Position numbers and translations under genes: made by a program. 64,000 nt of DNA, taken from positions 62,001-126,000 of the forward strand of contig NZ_CP119082.1 in NCBI RefSeq assembly GCF_029027965.1, in the 5' to 3' direction. Origin of the DNA: Paracoccus sp. S3-43 (GTDB lineage Bacteria; Pseudomonadota; Alphaproteobacteria; Rhodobacterales; Rhodobacteraceae). How positions within the stretch are numbered: the stretch's first letter is position 1; every line of letters begins with the position of its first letter. Below, one piece after another: positions 53,765-62,276 of the stretch. The notes beneath the pieces are model-generated. The model was not told the DNA's origin. It did no database searches and saw only the letters and a list, made by a program, of their open reading frames with translations.

Positions 53765-54744
53765 TCGGATTTCTGCGCCGCCTCGGCCAGCAGGGCGGCG
53801 TAATCCTCCAGCACGTAAGGAAGCCCCAGCGGCGTCGGGTTGGCGGCGTTGCCCAGCGGGTCGTTCTTCAGGACCACGATGGCGTCGTTGGCGACGGCGG
53901 GCATGTGGCTGAGCAGCGGATCCTGCCGCATCGCCGCCAGCAGCGCCGGCCCGCCATAGGTCACGACGATATCCACATCGTCGAAGGCGTCGATCCGTTC
54001 GGCGCTGATGGACCCGAAGAACTGCCCCGGCTGCGTCGCCTCGGTCACGCTTCGGGGCATCGACAGGCCCAGATCCTGGAAGAACTTCACTCGCGTGTCG
54101 TTGGCGCTGTAGAAGTTGACGATGGACAGGTTGGTCGTGTCCAGATGCGTCACGAACATGGCCGTCTTGCCCTGCAACCGGGGATGGCGGGCGACGGTCC
54201 GGGCGATCTGCTCCTCCATCCCGGCGATCAGGGCGTCGCCCTCGGCGGCCATGCCCATGCCCGCGCTGTTCATGCGGATCATCTGCCGCCACTCGGTCGT
54301 CCAGGCCCCGTCGGGATAGGCCACGACCGGCGCGATCCGGGACAGCGTGTCGTAGTCCGCCTGCGTCAGCCCGGAATAGGCGGCCAGGATCACGTCGGGC
54401 TGCGTCGCCGCCACCCCTTCGAAATCGATGCCGTCGCCCTCGTCGAACAGCACCGGCGTCTGGGCGCCCAGTTCGGTCAGCTTCTCCTCGACCCAGGGCA
54501 GCACGCCGTCGCCGTCGTCATCGCCGTAATTCGCCGCAGCCATCCCCACCGGCACCACGCCCAGGGCCAAGGGAACCTCGTGGTTGCCGGAATTGACGGT
54601 CGCCACGCGCCGCGGCTTTTCCGCGATGACGGTGCTGCCGAAGGCATGGGAAATGGTGATCGGATAGTCCTGGGCCGCGGCAAGGGCGGGCAGCAGCAGG
54701 GCGGGCAGCAGCAGGGCGGCAAGGCCGATGGCAAGACGGATCAT
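53761..54744 (-). CDS. Iron-siderophore ABC transporter substrate-binding protein (FepB-like)
   Basis: A 327-residue periplasmic binding protein of the FecB/BtuF-like fold. Seen: a Leu-rich signal peptide (MIRLAIGLAALLLPALLLPA), then ISHAFGSTVIAEKPRRVATVNSGNHE-type start (split near residues 28-55), PDVILAAYSGLTQADYDTL near 125 and a late DIVVTYGG. ATG 54744 follows AGGAG and starts the signal peptide; upstream in-frame codons do not fit. First gene of the importer operon, divergent from the TonB receptor gene. Confidence 0.93.
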   Translation of the reverse strand: MIRLAIGLAALLLPALLLPALAAAQDYPITISHAFGSTVIAEKPRRVATVNSGNHEVPLALGVVPVGMAAANYGDDDGDGVLPWVEEKLTELGAQTPVLFDEGDGIDFEGVAATQPDVILAAYSGLTQADYDTLSRIAPVVAYPDGAWTTEWRQMIRMNSAGMGMAAEGDALIAGMEEQIARTVARHPRLQGKTAMFVTHLDTTNLSIVNFYSANDTRVKFFQDLGLSMPRSVTEATQPGQFFGSISAERIDAFDDVDIVVTYGGPALLAAMRQDPLLSHMPAVANDAIVVLKNDPLGNAANPTPLGLPYVLEDYAALLAEAAQKSE

Positions 54745-55049
54745 GGGCGCGATCTCCTGTGACAGGCCAAGGCTTTTTCGCGTCGCGGCGGTGCCGTCAA
54801 CCCCGGCCAAGCGACTGGCTGGGCAGGCATTAACACTTTTCCACGGATTCCGACAAAAAAAGTGGGATTCTTCAAGACAGGCCCGCGCGGCCGGTCCTAT
54901 AAGCCCCGCCAGCATGATCGGCGCGCCGTCCCGCCCCTTCCCTCGGGTGCCGGCGGCCCAAGGTCATTCCAGGGCCAGCCAGCCTGCGGACTCTCTCTGA
55001 TCCGACGGCAGCCAGCAGCGACAACACCATCGATGCGGGACTTTGAACC
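54745..55049. promoter_or_regulatory. Divergent control region between the siderophore importer and the TonB receptor
   Basis: 305 bases with no supportable gene. An AT-rich segment at about 54827-54875 (including a run of seven A) is the likely promoter zone. I looked for Fur, RirA and Irr-type boxes and saw no convincing one; control by the AraC regulator encoded at 57177 is more likely. Confidence 0.4.
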
Positions 55050-57170
55050 ATGGCACATGACATTTCGTGCGGCGCCCGCCGCAACCTGACGGCCCTGCTT
55101 CTGGGCTGCACGGCGCTGATCGCGTCCCCGGCCCTTGCCCAGGATGCGGGCACCGGGACCGAGACGTCCCCCTATCGCCTGTCGCCGATCCTGATCAACG
55201 CCGAGGGCCAGTTCGACGACGACGCGAATTCCATCGTGGCGCAGGAACTGTGGGTCGGCGGCAAGGTCGCGACCAGCATCCTGGACACCCCGGCCTCGGT
55301 GTCGGTCATCACGGAAAAGGAAGTCCGCGACCGCAAGGCCACCACGCTGGAAGAGGTGCTGAGCTATTCCTCGGGCATCCATACCGATTACTATGGCACC
55401 GACGATCGCAACGAATATTTCCTGGTCCGCGGGTTCGAGGCGACGACCTATCGCGACGGCCTGACCCTGGGCTCCATGCGCAGCGCGCGCGAGGAACCCT
55501 ATGCGTTCGAACGGACCGAGGTGATCCGGGGCGGCAACTCGACCCTATTCGGCACCTCGGATCCGGGCGGCACGATCAACTTCGTCACCAAGCAGCCGCG
55601 TTTCGAACGGTTCGGAGAGGTCTATGGCTCGGTCGGATCGCCGCGCAACGCCGAATACGGCTTCGATGCCGGCGACGTGCTGAACGCCGAAGGGACGCTG
55701 GCCTATCGGCTGACCGCCAAGGTGCAGGAGGGCGAGCGGGACTACGATCCTTCGCAGAACGACTCGCGCTTCCTGATGGGCGGGCTGTCCTGGCAGCCCG
55801 GCAGCGCCACGACGCTGAGCGTGGTCGCCGATTACCTGAAACGCGAAAACACCCCCAACAGCGGCGGCTATCCGCTGGACCGCGAATACGACCGCAGCGA
55901 TTTCTTCGGAGAGCCGGACTTCAACTATCAGAATGTCGAGCGCGCCAGCATCACCGGATTGCTGGAACATGACTTCGACAACGGCCTGAATCTGCGCGCG
56001 AACCTGCGCTACAGCGACCTGAAAAGCGATTTCGGCTATGTCTATCTGTCGGACAGCCCGGCGCGGGTCGGCACGGTCGTGGACCGCTGGTATTTCGGCG
56101 GCGAAAACACCGCCGAGGAGCTGATCGGCAACGTCATCCTGCAATACGACCGCAGTTTCGAGCGTTTCGACAGCAGCACCGTGGCCGGGCTGGAATTCCG
56201 CGACGCCTCGACCAGCAGTGCGCCGTTCTTCGGGGCCTATACCCCGATCGACGTGGCAAACCCGGTCTATTCGGGTGCTCCCGGCGCATTGGCGGCGCCC
56301 TATGAGCTGCGCGACAACGACTACAGCACCCGATCGCTGTTCGTGCAGCAGAACCTGTCCTTCGACGACCGCTTCATCGCCACCGTCGGGCTGCGCCATG
56401 ACTGGCTGGACATCGAGGAAACGCTGAACGGCGTGCAGACCAGCGACGATTTCTCGGAAACCTCGATCCGGGGGGCGCTGACCTATAAGGTCAACAGCGA
56501 AATCTCGACCTATGTCAGCTATGTCGAATCCGTCGCGCCTCCGGGCGTTGGCGTCGAACCGGAACGGGGCGAGCAATACGAACTGGGCGTGAAATATCAG
56601 CCGCTGGGGACCAACGCGCTGATCTCGGCCTCGGTCTATGACCTGACCAAGAACAACGTCACCGTGGCGGTGGTCCAGCCGGACGGCAACATCACCCGCG
56701 AACTGGTCGGCGAACAGCGGGTGCGCGGCTTCGACCTGGAAGGCAAGGCCGAACTGGGCGGCAATGTCGACGTGATCGCGTCCTATTCGTATCTGAAGTC
56801 CGACGTCGTGCGGTCCGGGCCGATCCGGGGCGTGGATGTCGAAGGAAACGAATTCGGCAACGTTCCCAACCACATGGCTTCGCTGTGGGTGAATTATACC
56901 CTGCCTGGCAACGAAACCCGCGGCGACATGCGCTTCGGCCTGGGCGCGCGTTATGTCGGGTCGTATTTCTTCGCGATCTCGAACGATACCGGCAAGGCTG
57001 ATTCGTCGGTCACGCTGGACGCCGCCTTCACCTATCAGGTGCAGGAAAACACCAACCTGGCCGTGAACATCAGCAACCTGCTGGACGACCAGCATGTCGT
57101 CGGCAGCGGCACGGCGGATTACTACAACCCCGGCCGGGCCGTCGCCGTGACCCTGCGCCATACCTGGTAA
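55050..57170 (+). CDS. TonB-dependent siderophore receptor
   Basis: A 706-residue outer-membrane receptor of the FhuA/ferrichrome-type class. Seen: a signal peptide cut near residue 31 (ASPALAQ), a TonB-box/plug region with TPASVSVITEKEVRDR (about 81-96), RGFEATTYRDG and VIRGGNSTLFGTSDPGGTIN (split near 150-172), then a 22-strand-type beta-barrel ending in the aromatic VTLRHTW. It imports a ferric siderophore with energy from TonB-ExbBD, which is not encoded here. Its neighbours are a periplasmic importer, an AraC regulator and a siderophore reductase. Confidence 0.95.
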   Translation: MAHDISCGARRNLTALLLGCTALIASPALAQDAGTGTETSPYRLSPILINAEGQFDDDANSIVAQELWVGGKVATSILDTPASVSVITEKEVRDRKATTLEEVLSYSSGIHTDYYGTDDRNEYFLVRGFEATTYRDGLTLGSMRSAREEPYAFERTEVIRGGNSTLFGTSDPGGTINFVTKQPRFERFGEVYGSVGSPRNAEYGFDAGDVLNAEGTLAYRLTAKVQEGERDYDPSQNDSRFLMGGLSWQPGSATTLSVVADYLKRENTPNSGGYPLDREYDRSDFFGEPDFNYQNVERASITGLLEHDFDNGLNLRANLRYSDLKSDFGYVYLSDSPARVGTVVDRWYFGGENTAEELIGNVILQYDRSFERFDSSTVAGLEFRDASTSSAPFFGAYTPIDVANPVYSGAPGALAAPYELRDNDYSTRSLFVQQNLSFDDRFIATVGLRHDWLDIEETLNGVQTSDDFSETSIRGALTYKVNSEISTYVSYVESVAPPGVGVEPERGEQYELGVKYQPLGTNALISASVYDLTKNNVTVAVVQPDGNITRELVGEQRVRGFDLEGKAELGGNVDVIASYSYLKSDVVRSGPIRGVDVEGNEFGNVPNHMASLWVNYTLPGNETRGDMRFGLGARYVGSYFFAISNDTGKADSSVTLDAAFTYQVQENTNLAVNISNLLDDQHVVGSGTADYYNPGRAVAVTLRHTW

Positions 57171-57176
57171 GGGGCG

Positions 57177-58070
57177 CTATTCCGCGATCCGCATCCGCCG
57201 CCACGCGGCGGGTGTTTCCCCCGCGACCTGCCGGAAGGCGCGCGTCAGATGCGCCTGGTCGGAAAAGCCCAGATGCGCCGCCACATCGGCCACGGTCAGG
57301 GCGCGGTCGCACAGCAGGCGCTGCGCCTGGGCGATCCGCTGGGCCATTTGCCATTGCAGGGGCGTCTGGCCGGTCGTCTGCTTGAAGACCGCCGCGAACC
57401 AGCTTTCCGACAGCCCGAGCGTCGCCGCCATCTCGGCCACGGTCATGCGCCGGTCCTGGCGCGCGTGCAGCCGGGCCGTCAGCCTGCGCATCTGCGCGGG
57501 CGTCAGCCCGCCCGAGGCGCTGTCCTGGCCCCGCGCCGGAATGTCCAGAAGCCCGGTGGCGATGCTGCCCACCAGGCTTTCGGCAAAGACCGGATGGCGC
57601 GCGGGCCGCGACACCTCGTCCACCAGCAGACCGGCCAGCGCGGTCAGGGCCGGGGCGTCCTGGATCTCGACCGGGCGGCGCAGGACCGACAGCGCGTCCG
57701 ACGCGCCGAGCGACGGCGACAGGAACCGCAGCAGACGGTCGCGGTGGATATGCAGATCCAGATGCGCGAAATGATGCGCTCCGGTGAAGCTGGACCAGAT
57801 CGGCATCCCCGCCGGGACATACAGCGCCCGCATCATCGGCCGGGCATGGGCTTCCATGCCCGCGTCGCGGTTCGAGATCAGGATATGGCCCGACACGTCG
57901 TTCAGGAAGAACACGATACGCGGATCGGGCGACAGGTAATAACCCGTGGCGCCCGCCCGCGCCTCGGCCTGCCAATAGACGCTGGCCACGCCGTCCAGGC
58001 CGCGCCAGCGGACCGGCGCCACGGCCCGGATGCCATCGGTCCGGCAGGTCATCCTGTGCAGGTAGCTCAT
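57177..58070 (-). CDS. AraC-family transcriptional regulator
   Basis: A 297-residue regulator. Seen: an N-terminal sensing part (about residues 1-190) with PAGMPIWSSFTGAHHFAHLDLHI, and a C-terminal double helix-turn-helix: MTVAEMAATLGLSESWFAAVFKQTTGQTPLQW (split near 208-240) and LTVADVAAHLGFSDQAHLTRAFRQVAGETP (split near 258-288). Regulators of this kind beside TonB receptors (for example PchR) activate uptake genes when the ferric siderophore is bound. It is convergent with the receptor gene and divergent from the SIP gene across a palindrome. Confidence 0.92.
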   Translation of the reverse strand: MSYLHRMTCRTDGIRAVAPVRWRGLDGVASVYWQAEARAGATGYYLSPDPRIVFFLNDVSGHILISNRDAGMEAHARPMMRALYVPAGMPIWSSFTGAHHFAHLDLHIHRDRLLRFLSPSLGASDALSVLRRPVEIQDAPALTALAGLLVDEVSRPARHPVFAESLVGSIATGLLDIPARGQDSASGGLTPAQMRRLTARLHARQDRRMTVAEMAATLGLSESWFAAVFKQTTGQTPLQWQMAQRIAQAQRLLCDRALTVADVAAHLGFSDQAHLTRAFRQVAGETPAAWRRMRIAE

Positions 58071-58098
58071 CGCGGGTTCAGCGGTTTCGATATTGTTG

Positions 58099-58114
58099 AC
58101 TGAATTGGTTCAGT
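58099..58114. promoter_or_regulatory. Inverted repeat in the AraC/SIP divergent promoter
   Basis: ACTGAA-TTGG-TTCAGT, a perfect 6+4+6 palindrome in the 78-base gap between the two divergent starts. A TTGACT at 58096 and a TATAAG at 58114 overlap it. A likely operator, perhaps bound by the AraC protein or an iron regulator. Confidence 0.45.
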
Positions 58115-58148
58115 ATAAGAAAAGCACATAAATGGAAAGGGTCGCGTC

Positions 58149-59120
58149 ATGTCGCACCTGCGCACACACCGGAATTCCGGCACCATCCCGATGGCCTCGG
58201 GCGCGGCCGCGGCGGCCCTGAAGGCCCGCGCCGCCGCGTGGGAGGTGCCGCTGGTGGAAACCGCCGATGCGCTGAGCCTGTTCGTCTGGGGCTGCGAACT
58301 GCGCCTGGTGCCGGGCGGCGGCGATGTCCGCATCGAACTGAGCGCACCCGAGGCGCGCCTGATCGGCAACCTTCAGGACAGCGCCACCGAACTGTTCGCC
58401 GAGGCCGGGCTGGAGGTCCGGTGGGACCGGGTCGATGCGGGCGCGCTTGCGCCGGGCCTGTCGCTGATGCAGGTGCGGTCGGTCGCGCAGCGGTCGCCAG
58501 GATTCATCCGGGTGCGCCTGACCGGGCCGGATGCCGCGCGCTTCGGCATCGGCAGCCTGCATTTCCGCCTGCTTCTGCCCCCGGCGGGGCAAGAGGCGGT
58601 CTGGCCCAGGGTCGGGGCCTCGGGACGGACGGAATGGCCCACGGGGGCGGATGCGCTGCACCGTCCGGTCTATACGGTCGCCGGCCATGGCGAGGACTGG
58701 CTGGATTTCGACATCTTCCGCCACGCGGGCAGCCCAACCTGCGACTGGGCGCTGTCGGGTCCGCAGGGATCCACCGTGGGCATCATCGGTCCCGGCGGCG
58801 GCTGGTGCCCGGACGCCGCCCGCCTGCACCTGTTCGGCGACGAAACCGCGCTGCCCGCGATCGCGCGGATGCTGGAACTGGCGCAGGGCGAGGTCACGGC
58901 CCATATCCGCGCGGCCTATCCCGACCTGGGACCGCTGGCCGCCGATCCGCGCGTCACGCGCTGCGACGACCTGCTGGCTGCCCTGGCCAGGACCGATCTG
59001 GGGAAAGGCAGCCATGTCTGGTTCGCGGCCGAGGCGGGGCAGGCCCGACAGGCCCGCCAGCACCTGACCGCGCGCGGCATCGACCGCAAGGATTTCCTGT
59101 CGGCCGCCTATTGGGGCTGA
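58149..59120 (+). CDS. Siderophore-interacting protein with N-terminal DUF2218-like domain
   Basis: A 323-residue flavin-dependent ferric-siderophore reductase (SIP family). Seen: an N-terminal domain (about residues 15-97; DVRIELSAPEARLIGNLQDS) that looks like DUF2218, then the SIP FAD-binding part (VRLTGPDAARFG near 120, RPVYTVAGHGEDWLDFDIFRH near 172) and the NAD(P)H-binding SIP domain (GIIGPGGGWCPDAARLHLFGDETALPAI, split near 215-240). It releases iron from imported siderophore in the cytoplasm. The same DUF2218 fold stands alone at 43658. Confidence 0.9.
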   Translation: MSHLRTHRNSGTIPMASGAAAAALKARAAAWEVPLVETADALSLFVWGCELRLVPGGGDVRIELSAPEARLIGNLQDSATELFAEAGLEVRWDRVDAGALAPGLSLMQVRSVAQRSPGFIRVRLTGPDAARFGIGSLHFRLLLPPAGQEAVWPRVGASGRTEWPTGADALHRPVYTVAGHGEDWLDFDIFRHAGSPTCDWALSGPQGSTVGIIGPGGGWCPDAARLHLFGDETALPAIARMLELAQGEVTAHIRAAYPDLGPLAADPRVTRCDDLLAALARTDLGKGSHVWFAAEAGQARQARQHLTARGIDRKDFLSAAYWG

Positions 59121-59146
59121 CGCGGGGACGGCCTTGCCGCCCCGCG
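59121..59146. terminator. Hairpin between convergent SIP and VPLPA-CTERM genes
   Basis: CGCGGGG (59121-59127) pairs with CCCCGCG (59140-59146), with an inner CGGC/GCCG stem and one bulged A. It begins right after the SIP stop codon. Very stable, but with no T run. Confidence 0.5.
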
Positions 59147-59152
59147 ACCCGA

Positions 59153-59644
59153 TCAGGCGCCGATCCGCCGCCGCGCCGCCAGTCCGGTGATGCCGACCGC
59201 AGCCGCCAACAGCGGCAGAGAGGCAGGCAGGGGCACCGGGGCCGGTTCGTCGTCGATGCGGACCAGGCTTATGGTGGCATCGCCCCCCAACGTCGCGATG
59301 CCCGCCGCAAAGTCCGTCCCGGCCTCGAAAAAGCCCAGGTCGTAAGACAGTCCGTTGATTGCGGTGAAGGTCACGCCATCATCCAGCAGTTCCAGCAGCT
59401 CTTCCAGGCCGGTCACCTCGGCCAGGACATAGCCCGCAAATCCCAGATAGTCGGGCAAGCCCTCGACGCTGCCCGTGCCGGAAAAGTCCAGCGTATAGCG
59501 GCCCGCCTGCTGGATCTCATAGATGATGCCGTCGAAATGCCCCAACGGGACATCCACGCTGGCGACCGTCGCGGCGTCGGCCACCGATCCCAGCGTGAAC
59601 GTCGTTGCAAAGGCCAAGGCCACGGCCTGCAAGGCTGATCTCAT
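59153..59644 (-). CDS. VPLPA-CTERM sorting-domain protein
   Basis: A 163-residue exported protein. Seen: a signal peptide (MRSALQAVALAFATTFTLGS then VADAA), an acidic body with no cysteines, and a C-terminal sorting signal: VPLPASLPLLAAAVGITGLA followed by the basic tail ARRRIGA. This tripartite signal is the VPLPA-CTERM type known from Rhodobacterales, recognised by an exosortase-like enzyme encoded elsewhere. The function of the mature part is unknown; surface or extracellular-matrix roles are typical of such proteins. Confidence 0.88.
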   Translation of the reverse strand: MRSALQAVALAFATTFTLGSVADAATVASVDVPLGHFDGIIYEIQQAGRYTLDFSGTGSVEGLPDYLGFAGYVLAEVTGLEELLELLDDGVTFTAINGLSYDLGFFEAGTDFAAGIATLGGDATISLVRIDDEPAPVPLPASLPLLAAAVGITGLAARRRIGA

Positions 59645-59794
59645 GTAAATCTCCTACGATATGCACCTGCAGCGATGCCCAGCAGCATGATGCCACCGGC
59701 CATCGCGGTGGGATTCCGCCTAACTATGCCTTAATCGGCGAATAATTAAAGATTTTTCGTGGCCTGAAATGCAATTGCACGAAATGGTTGTCTT
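59645..59794. promoter_or_regulatory. AT-rich promoter region of the VPLPA-CTERM gene
   Basis: 150 bases, notably AT-rich at 59725-59785 compared with its surroundings, and including the palindrome TGCAATTGCA (59770-59779). It probably contains the promoter of the minus-strand VPLPA gene and also follows the ABC transporter stop region. No clear consensus promoter could be fixed. Confidence 0.35.
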
Positions 59795-61495
59795 TCAGGC
59801 GGCCAGCCCCGCATAGATCCCGCCCTGGGCGATCAGTTCGGCATGGCTGCCGATCTCGGCCACGCGGCCACGGTCCATCACCACGATCCGGTCGGCGTTG
59901 CGGATGGTGCCCAGCCGATGCGCGATGATCAGCGTCGTGCGCCCCGCCGCCAGCGTGTCGAGCGCCTGCTGGATCTCGCGTTCCGTCTGGCTGTCAAGCG
60001 CGCTTGTCGCCTCGTCCAGGATCAGGATCGGCGGGTTCTTCAGGAAGGCGCGGGCGATGGCCACGCGCTGCTTCTGCCCGCCCGACAGCATCACGCCGCG
60101 TTCGCCGACCCTTGTGTCCAGCCCGTCGGGCAGGCCGTCGATCATCTGCGTCAGCTGCGCCTGGGCGGCGGCCTGGCGGATGTCCTCGTCGCTGGCGCCC
60201 AGGCGGCCATAGGCGATGTTTTCGCGCAGCGTGCCGCCGAACAGGAACACGTCCTGGCTGACCAGACCGATCTGGCGGCGCAGGCTGTTCAGCCGCATCC
60301 GCGCCAGTTCCAGCCCGTCCACGGTGATCCGGCCCCGCGTCGGTTCGTAAAATCGCGGCAGCAGCGCCAGCAGCGTGGTCTTGCCCGCCCCGGACGGCCC
60401 CACGAAGGCCACCGTTTCGCCCGCCCGGATGGTCAGGTCGATGCCGTCCAGGATGGTCCGGCCTTCGTCATAGGCGAAGCTGACGTTCTGGAAGCGGATG
60501 TCGCCGCGCAGGGCCGGGGCCTCGATGGCGTCGGGGGCGTCGGTGATTTCCGGCTCGGTCGCCAGCAGTTCCTGATAGCGGCGGAACCCGGCGATGCCGC
60601 GCGGATAGGTCTCGATCACGGCGGCGATCTTTTCCAGCGGGCGATAGAACACGCCGACCAGCAGCAGGAATCCGACGAAGCCGCCGGTCGTCAGGTCGCC
60701 CGTCAGCACGAAGCCCGCGCCGATGACCATCACGATCACCTGGACCAGCCGCAGGCCCATGTATTGCAGCGCGTTCGACGCGGCCATCACGCGATAGGCG
60801 TCGATCTTCGCCTGGCGGTAACGGGCGTTGTCGGCGGCGAACAGATGGGTCTCGTGCGCCTCGTTGCCGAAGGCCTGGACCACGCGGACGCCGCCAAGCG
60901 CCTCTTCCAGCCGGACGTTGAAATCGCCGACGCGGGAATAGATCGCCCGCCAGGTCCGCGTCATGCGCCCGCCATAGACGATTACGAGGGCCAGCATCGC
61001 CGGCACGATCAGCGCCACGATCACCGCAAGCTGCGGATTGACCCAGAACATCAGCGCGAAGGCCCCGACAAAGGTCATGATGGCGATGAAGGCGTCCTCG
61101 GGGCCGTGATGGGCGACCTCGCCGATCTCCTCCAGATCGCGGGTGACGCGGGCGACCAGCTTGCCGGTGCGGGCGCGGTCGTACCACCGCCAGGACAGCC
61201 GGGTCAGGTGGTCGAAGGCGCGGGCGCGCATCTCCGTCTCGATATTGATGCCCAGCTTGTGGCCCCAATAGATCACCACCGTCAGCAGCCCGGTATTGAT
61301 CGCGTAAAGCGCCAGCAGCCCCACGGCGGCGGCGACCGTCAGCGTCCAGTTGCCCTGCGGCAGCAGGTGGTCGATGAAGGCGGTGACGGCCAGGGGAAAG
61401 GCCAGTTCCAGCAGGCCCGACAGCACCGCGCAGCCGAAATCCAGCCAGAACAGTCCCATGAAGGGGCGGTAATAGGAAAAGAACTGGCGCAGCAT
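59795..61495 (-). CDS. Exporter-fold ABC transporter, fused permease and ATPase
   Basis: A 566-residue half-transporter that acts as a dimer. Seen: six membrane spans in residues 1-310 with a type-IV (exporter) fold including YDRARTGKLVARVTRDLEEIGE (split near 101-122), then the ATPase with Walker A FVGPSGAGKTTLLALL near 365, Q-loop LVSQDVFLFGGTLRENI near 407, signature MLSGGQKQRVAIARAF near 465 and Walker B ILILDEATSALDSQ near 486. ATG 61495 follows GAGGG. It lies in the siderophore island just downstream of fhuC, so it may move siderophores; lipid or peptide export is also possible. Confidence 0.88.
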   Translation of the reverse strand: MLRQFFSYYRPFMGLFWLDFGCAVLSGLLELAFPLAVTAFIDHLLPQGNWTLTVAAAVGLLALYAINTGLLTVVIYWGHKLGINIETEMRARAFDHLTRLSWRWYDRARTGKLVARVTRDLEEIGEVAHHGPEDAFIAIMTFVGAFALMFWVNPQLAVIVALIVPAMLALVIVYGGRMTRTWRAIYSRVGDFNVRLEEALGGVRVVQAFGNEAHETHLFAADNARYRQAKIDAYRVMAASNALQYMGLRLVQVIVMVIGAGFVLTGDLTTGGFVGFLLLVGVFYRPLEKIAAVIETYPRGIAGFRRYQELLATEPEITDAPDAIEAPALRGDIRFQNVSFAYDEGRTILDGIDLTIRAGETVAFVGPSGAGKTTLLALLPRFYEPTRGRITVDGLELARMRLNSLRRQIGLVSQDVFLFGGTLRENIAYGRLGASDEDIRQAAAQAQLTQMIDGLPDGLDTRVGERGVMLSGGQKQRVAIARAFLKNPPILILDEATSALDSQTEREIQQALDTLAAGRTTLIIAHRLGTIRNADRIVVMDRGRVAEIGSHAELIAQGGIYAGLAA

Positions 61496-61505
61496 CGGGT
61501 TTCCC

Positions 61506-62276
61506 TCAGGCGGGGATGGCCACCGGGCCGCCATCCGCGCGTGTCAGCACCTGCATCGGCAGGCCATAGATCCGTTCCAGCGCATCGGATCGCATCAGGT
61601 CGGCGGGGCCGCCCTGCAAGACCAGCCGCCCGCCCTTCAGCGCGACCACATGGTCGCAGAATCGGGCGGACATGTTGACCTCGTGGAGCACGATCACGGC
61701 GCTGCGGCCGCTCTCATGGCACATGCGGCGGACAAGCGCCAGAACCTCGACCTGATGGGCGATGTCCAAGGCGCTGATCGGTTCGTCCAGAAGCAGGGTC
61801 GCGGCCTGTTGCGCGACCATCATCGCCAGCCAGGCCCGCTGGCGCTCGCCGCCCGACAGCGTGTCCACAAGCCGGTCGGCAAAACCCGTGACGCCGCATT
61901 CCGCCATCGCGCGGGCGACGGCCTGATGGTCGTCGGGGCCGAAGCGGCCAAGCGCGCCGTGCCACGGGTATCGGCCAAGCGCCACCAGTTCGCGCACGCT
62001 CATGCCCTCGGCCGCCGGGGGGTGCTGGGGCAGGAAGGCCAGGCGGCGGGCATAGTCGCGGGCGCGCCAGTCGGGCAGGGCGCGGCCCTCGAAGGCGACG
62101 GCGCCGCCGCTGGGGGCGATCTGGCGGGCCAGCACCTTCAGCAGGGTGGACTTGCCCGACCCGTTATGGCCGATCAGCGCGATCACCCGGCCGGGGGGCA
62201 GGTCCAGCGTCAGGCCGTGCAGAAGGCGGCGGCCGGGGACATCGACGGTCAGGTCGGAGATGGAAAACAGGCTCAT
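61506..62276 (-). CDS. Iron-siderophore ABC transporter ATP-binding protein (FhuC-like)
   Basis: A 256-residue siderophore-class ATPase. Seen: Walker A LIGHNGSGKSTLLKVLA near residue 35, FLPQHPPAAEGMSVRELVALGRYPWHG (split near 79-105, typical of FhuC), signature LSGGERQRAWLAMMVAQ near 139, Walker B LLLDEPISALDIAHQ near 161 and the H-loop VLHEVNMSARFCDH near 190. ATG 62276 overlaps the permease stop (ATGA). Confidence 0.94.
   Translation of the reverse strand: MSLFSISDLTVDVPGRRLLHGLTLDLPPGRVIALIGHNGSGKSTLLKVLARQIAPSGGAVAFEGRALPDWRARDYARRLAFLPQHPPAAEGMSVRELVALGRYPWHGALGRFGPDDHQAVARAMAECGVTGFADRLVDTLSGGERQRAWLAMMVAQQAATLLLDEPISALDIAHQVEVLALVRRMCHESGRSAVIVLHEVNMSARFCDHVVALKGGRLVLQGGPADLMRSDALERIYGLPMQVLTRADGGPVAIPA

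Noticed and set aside
54745..55049. Fur, RirA or Irr box between the siderophore importer and receptor
   Set aside because: I found AT-rich sequence but no palindrome matching the known consensus sites.
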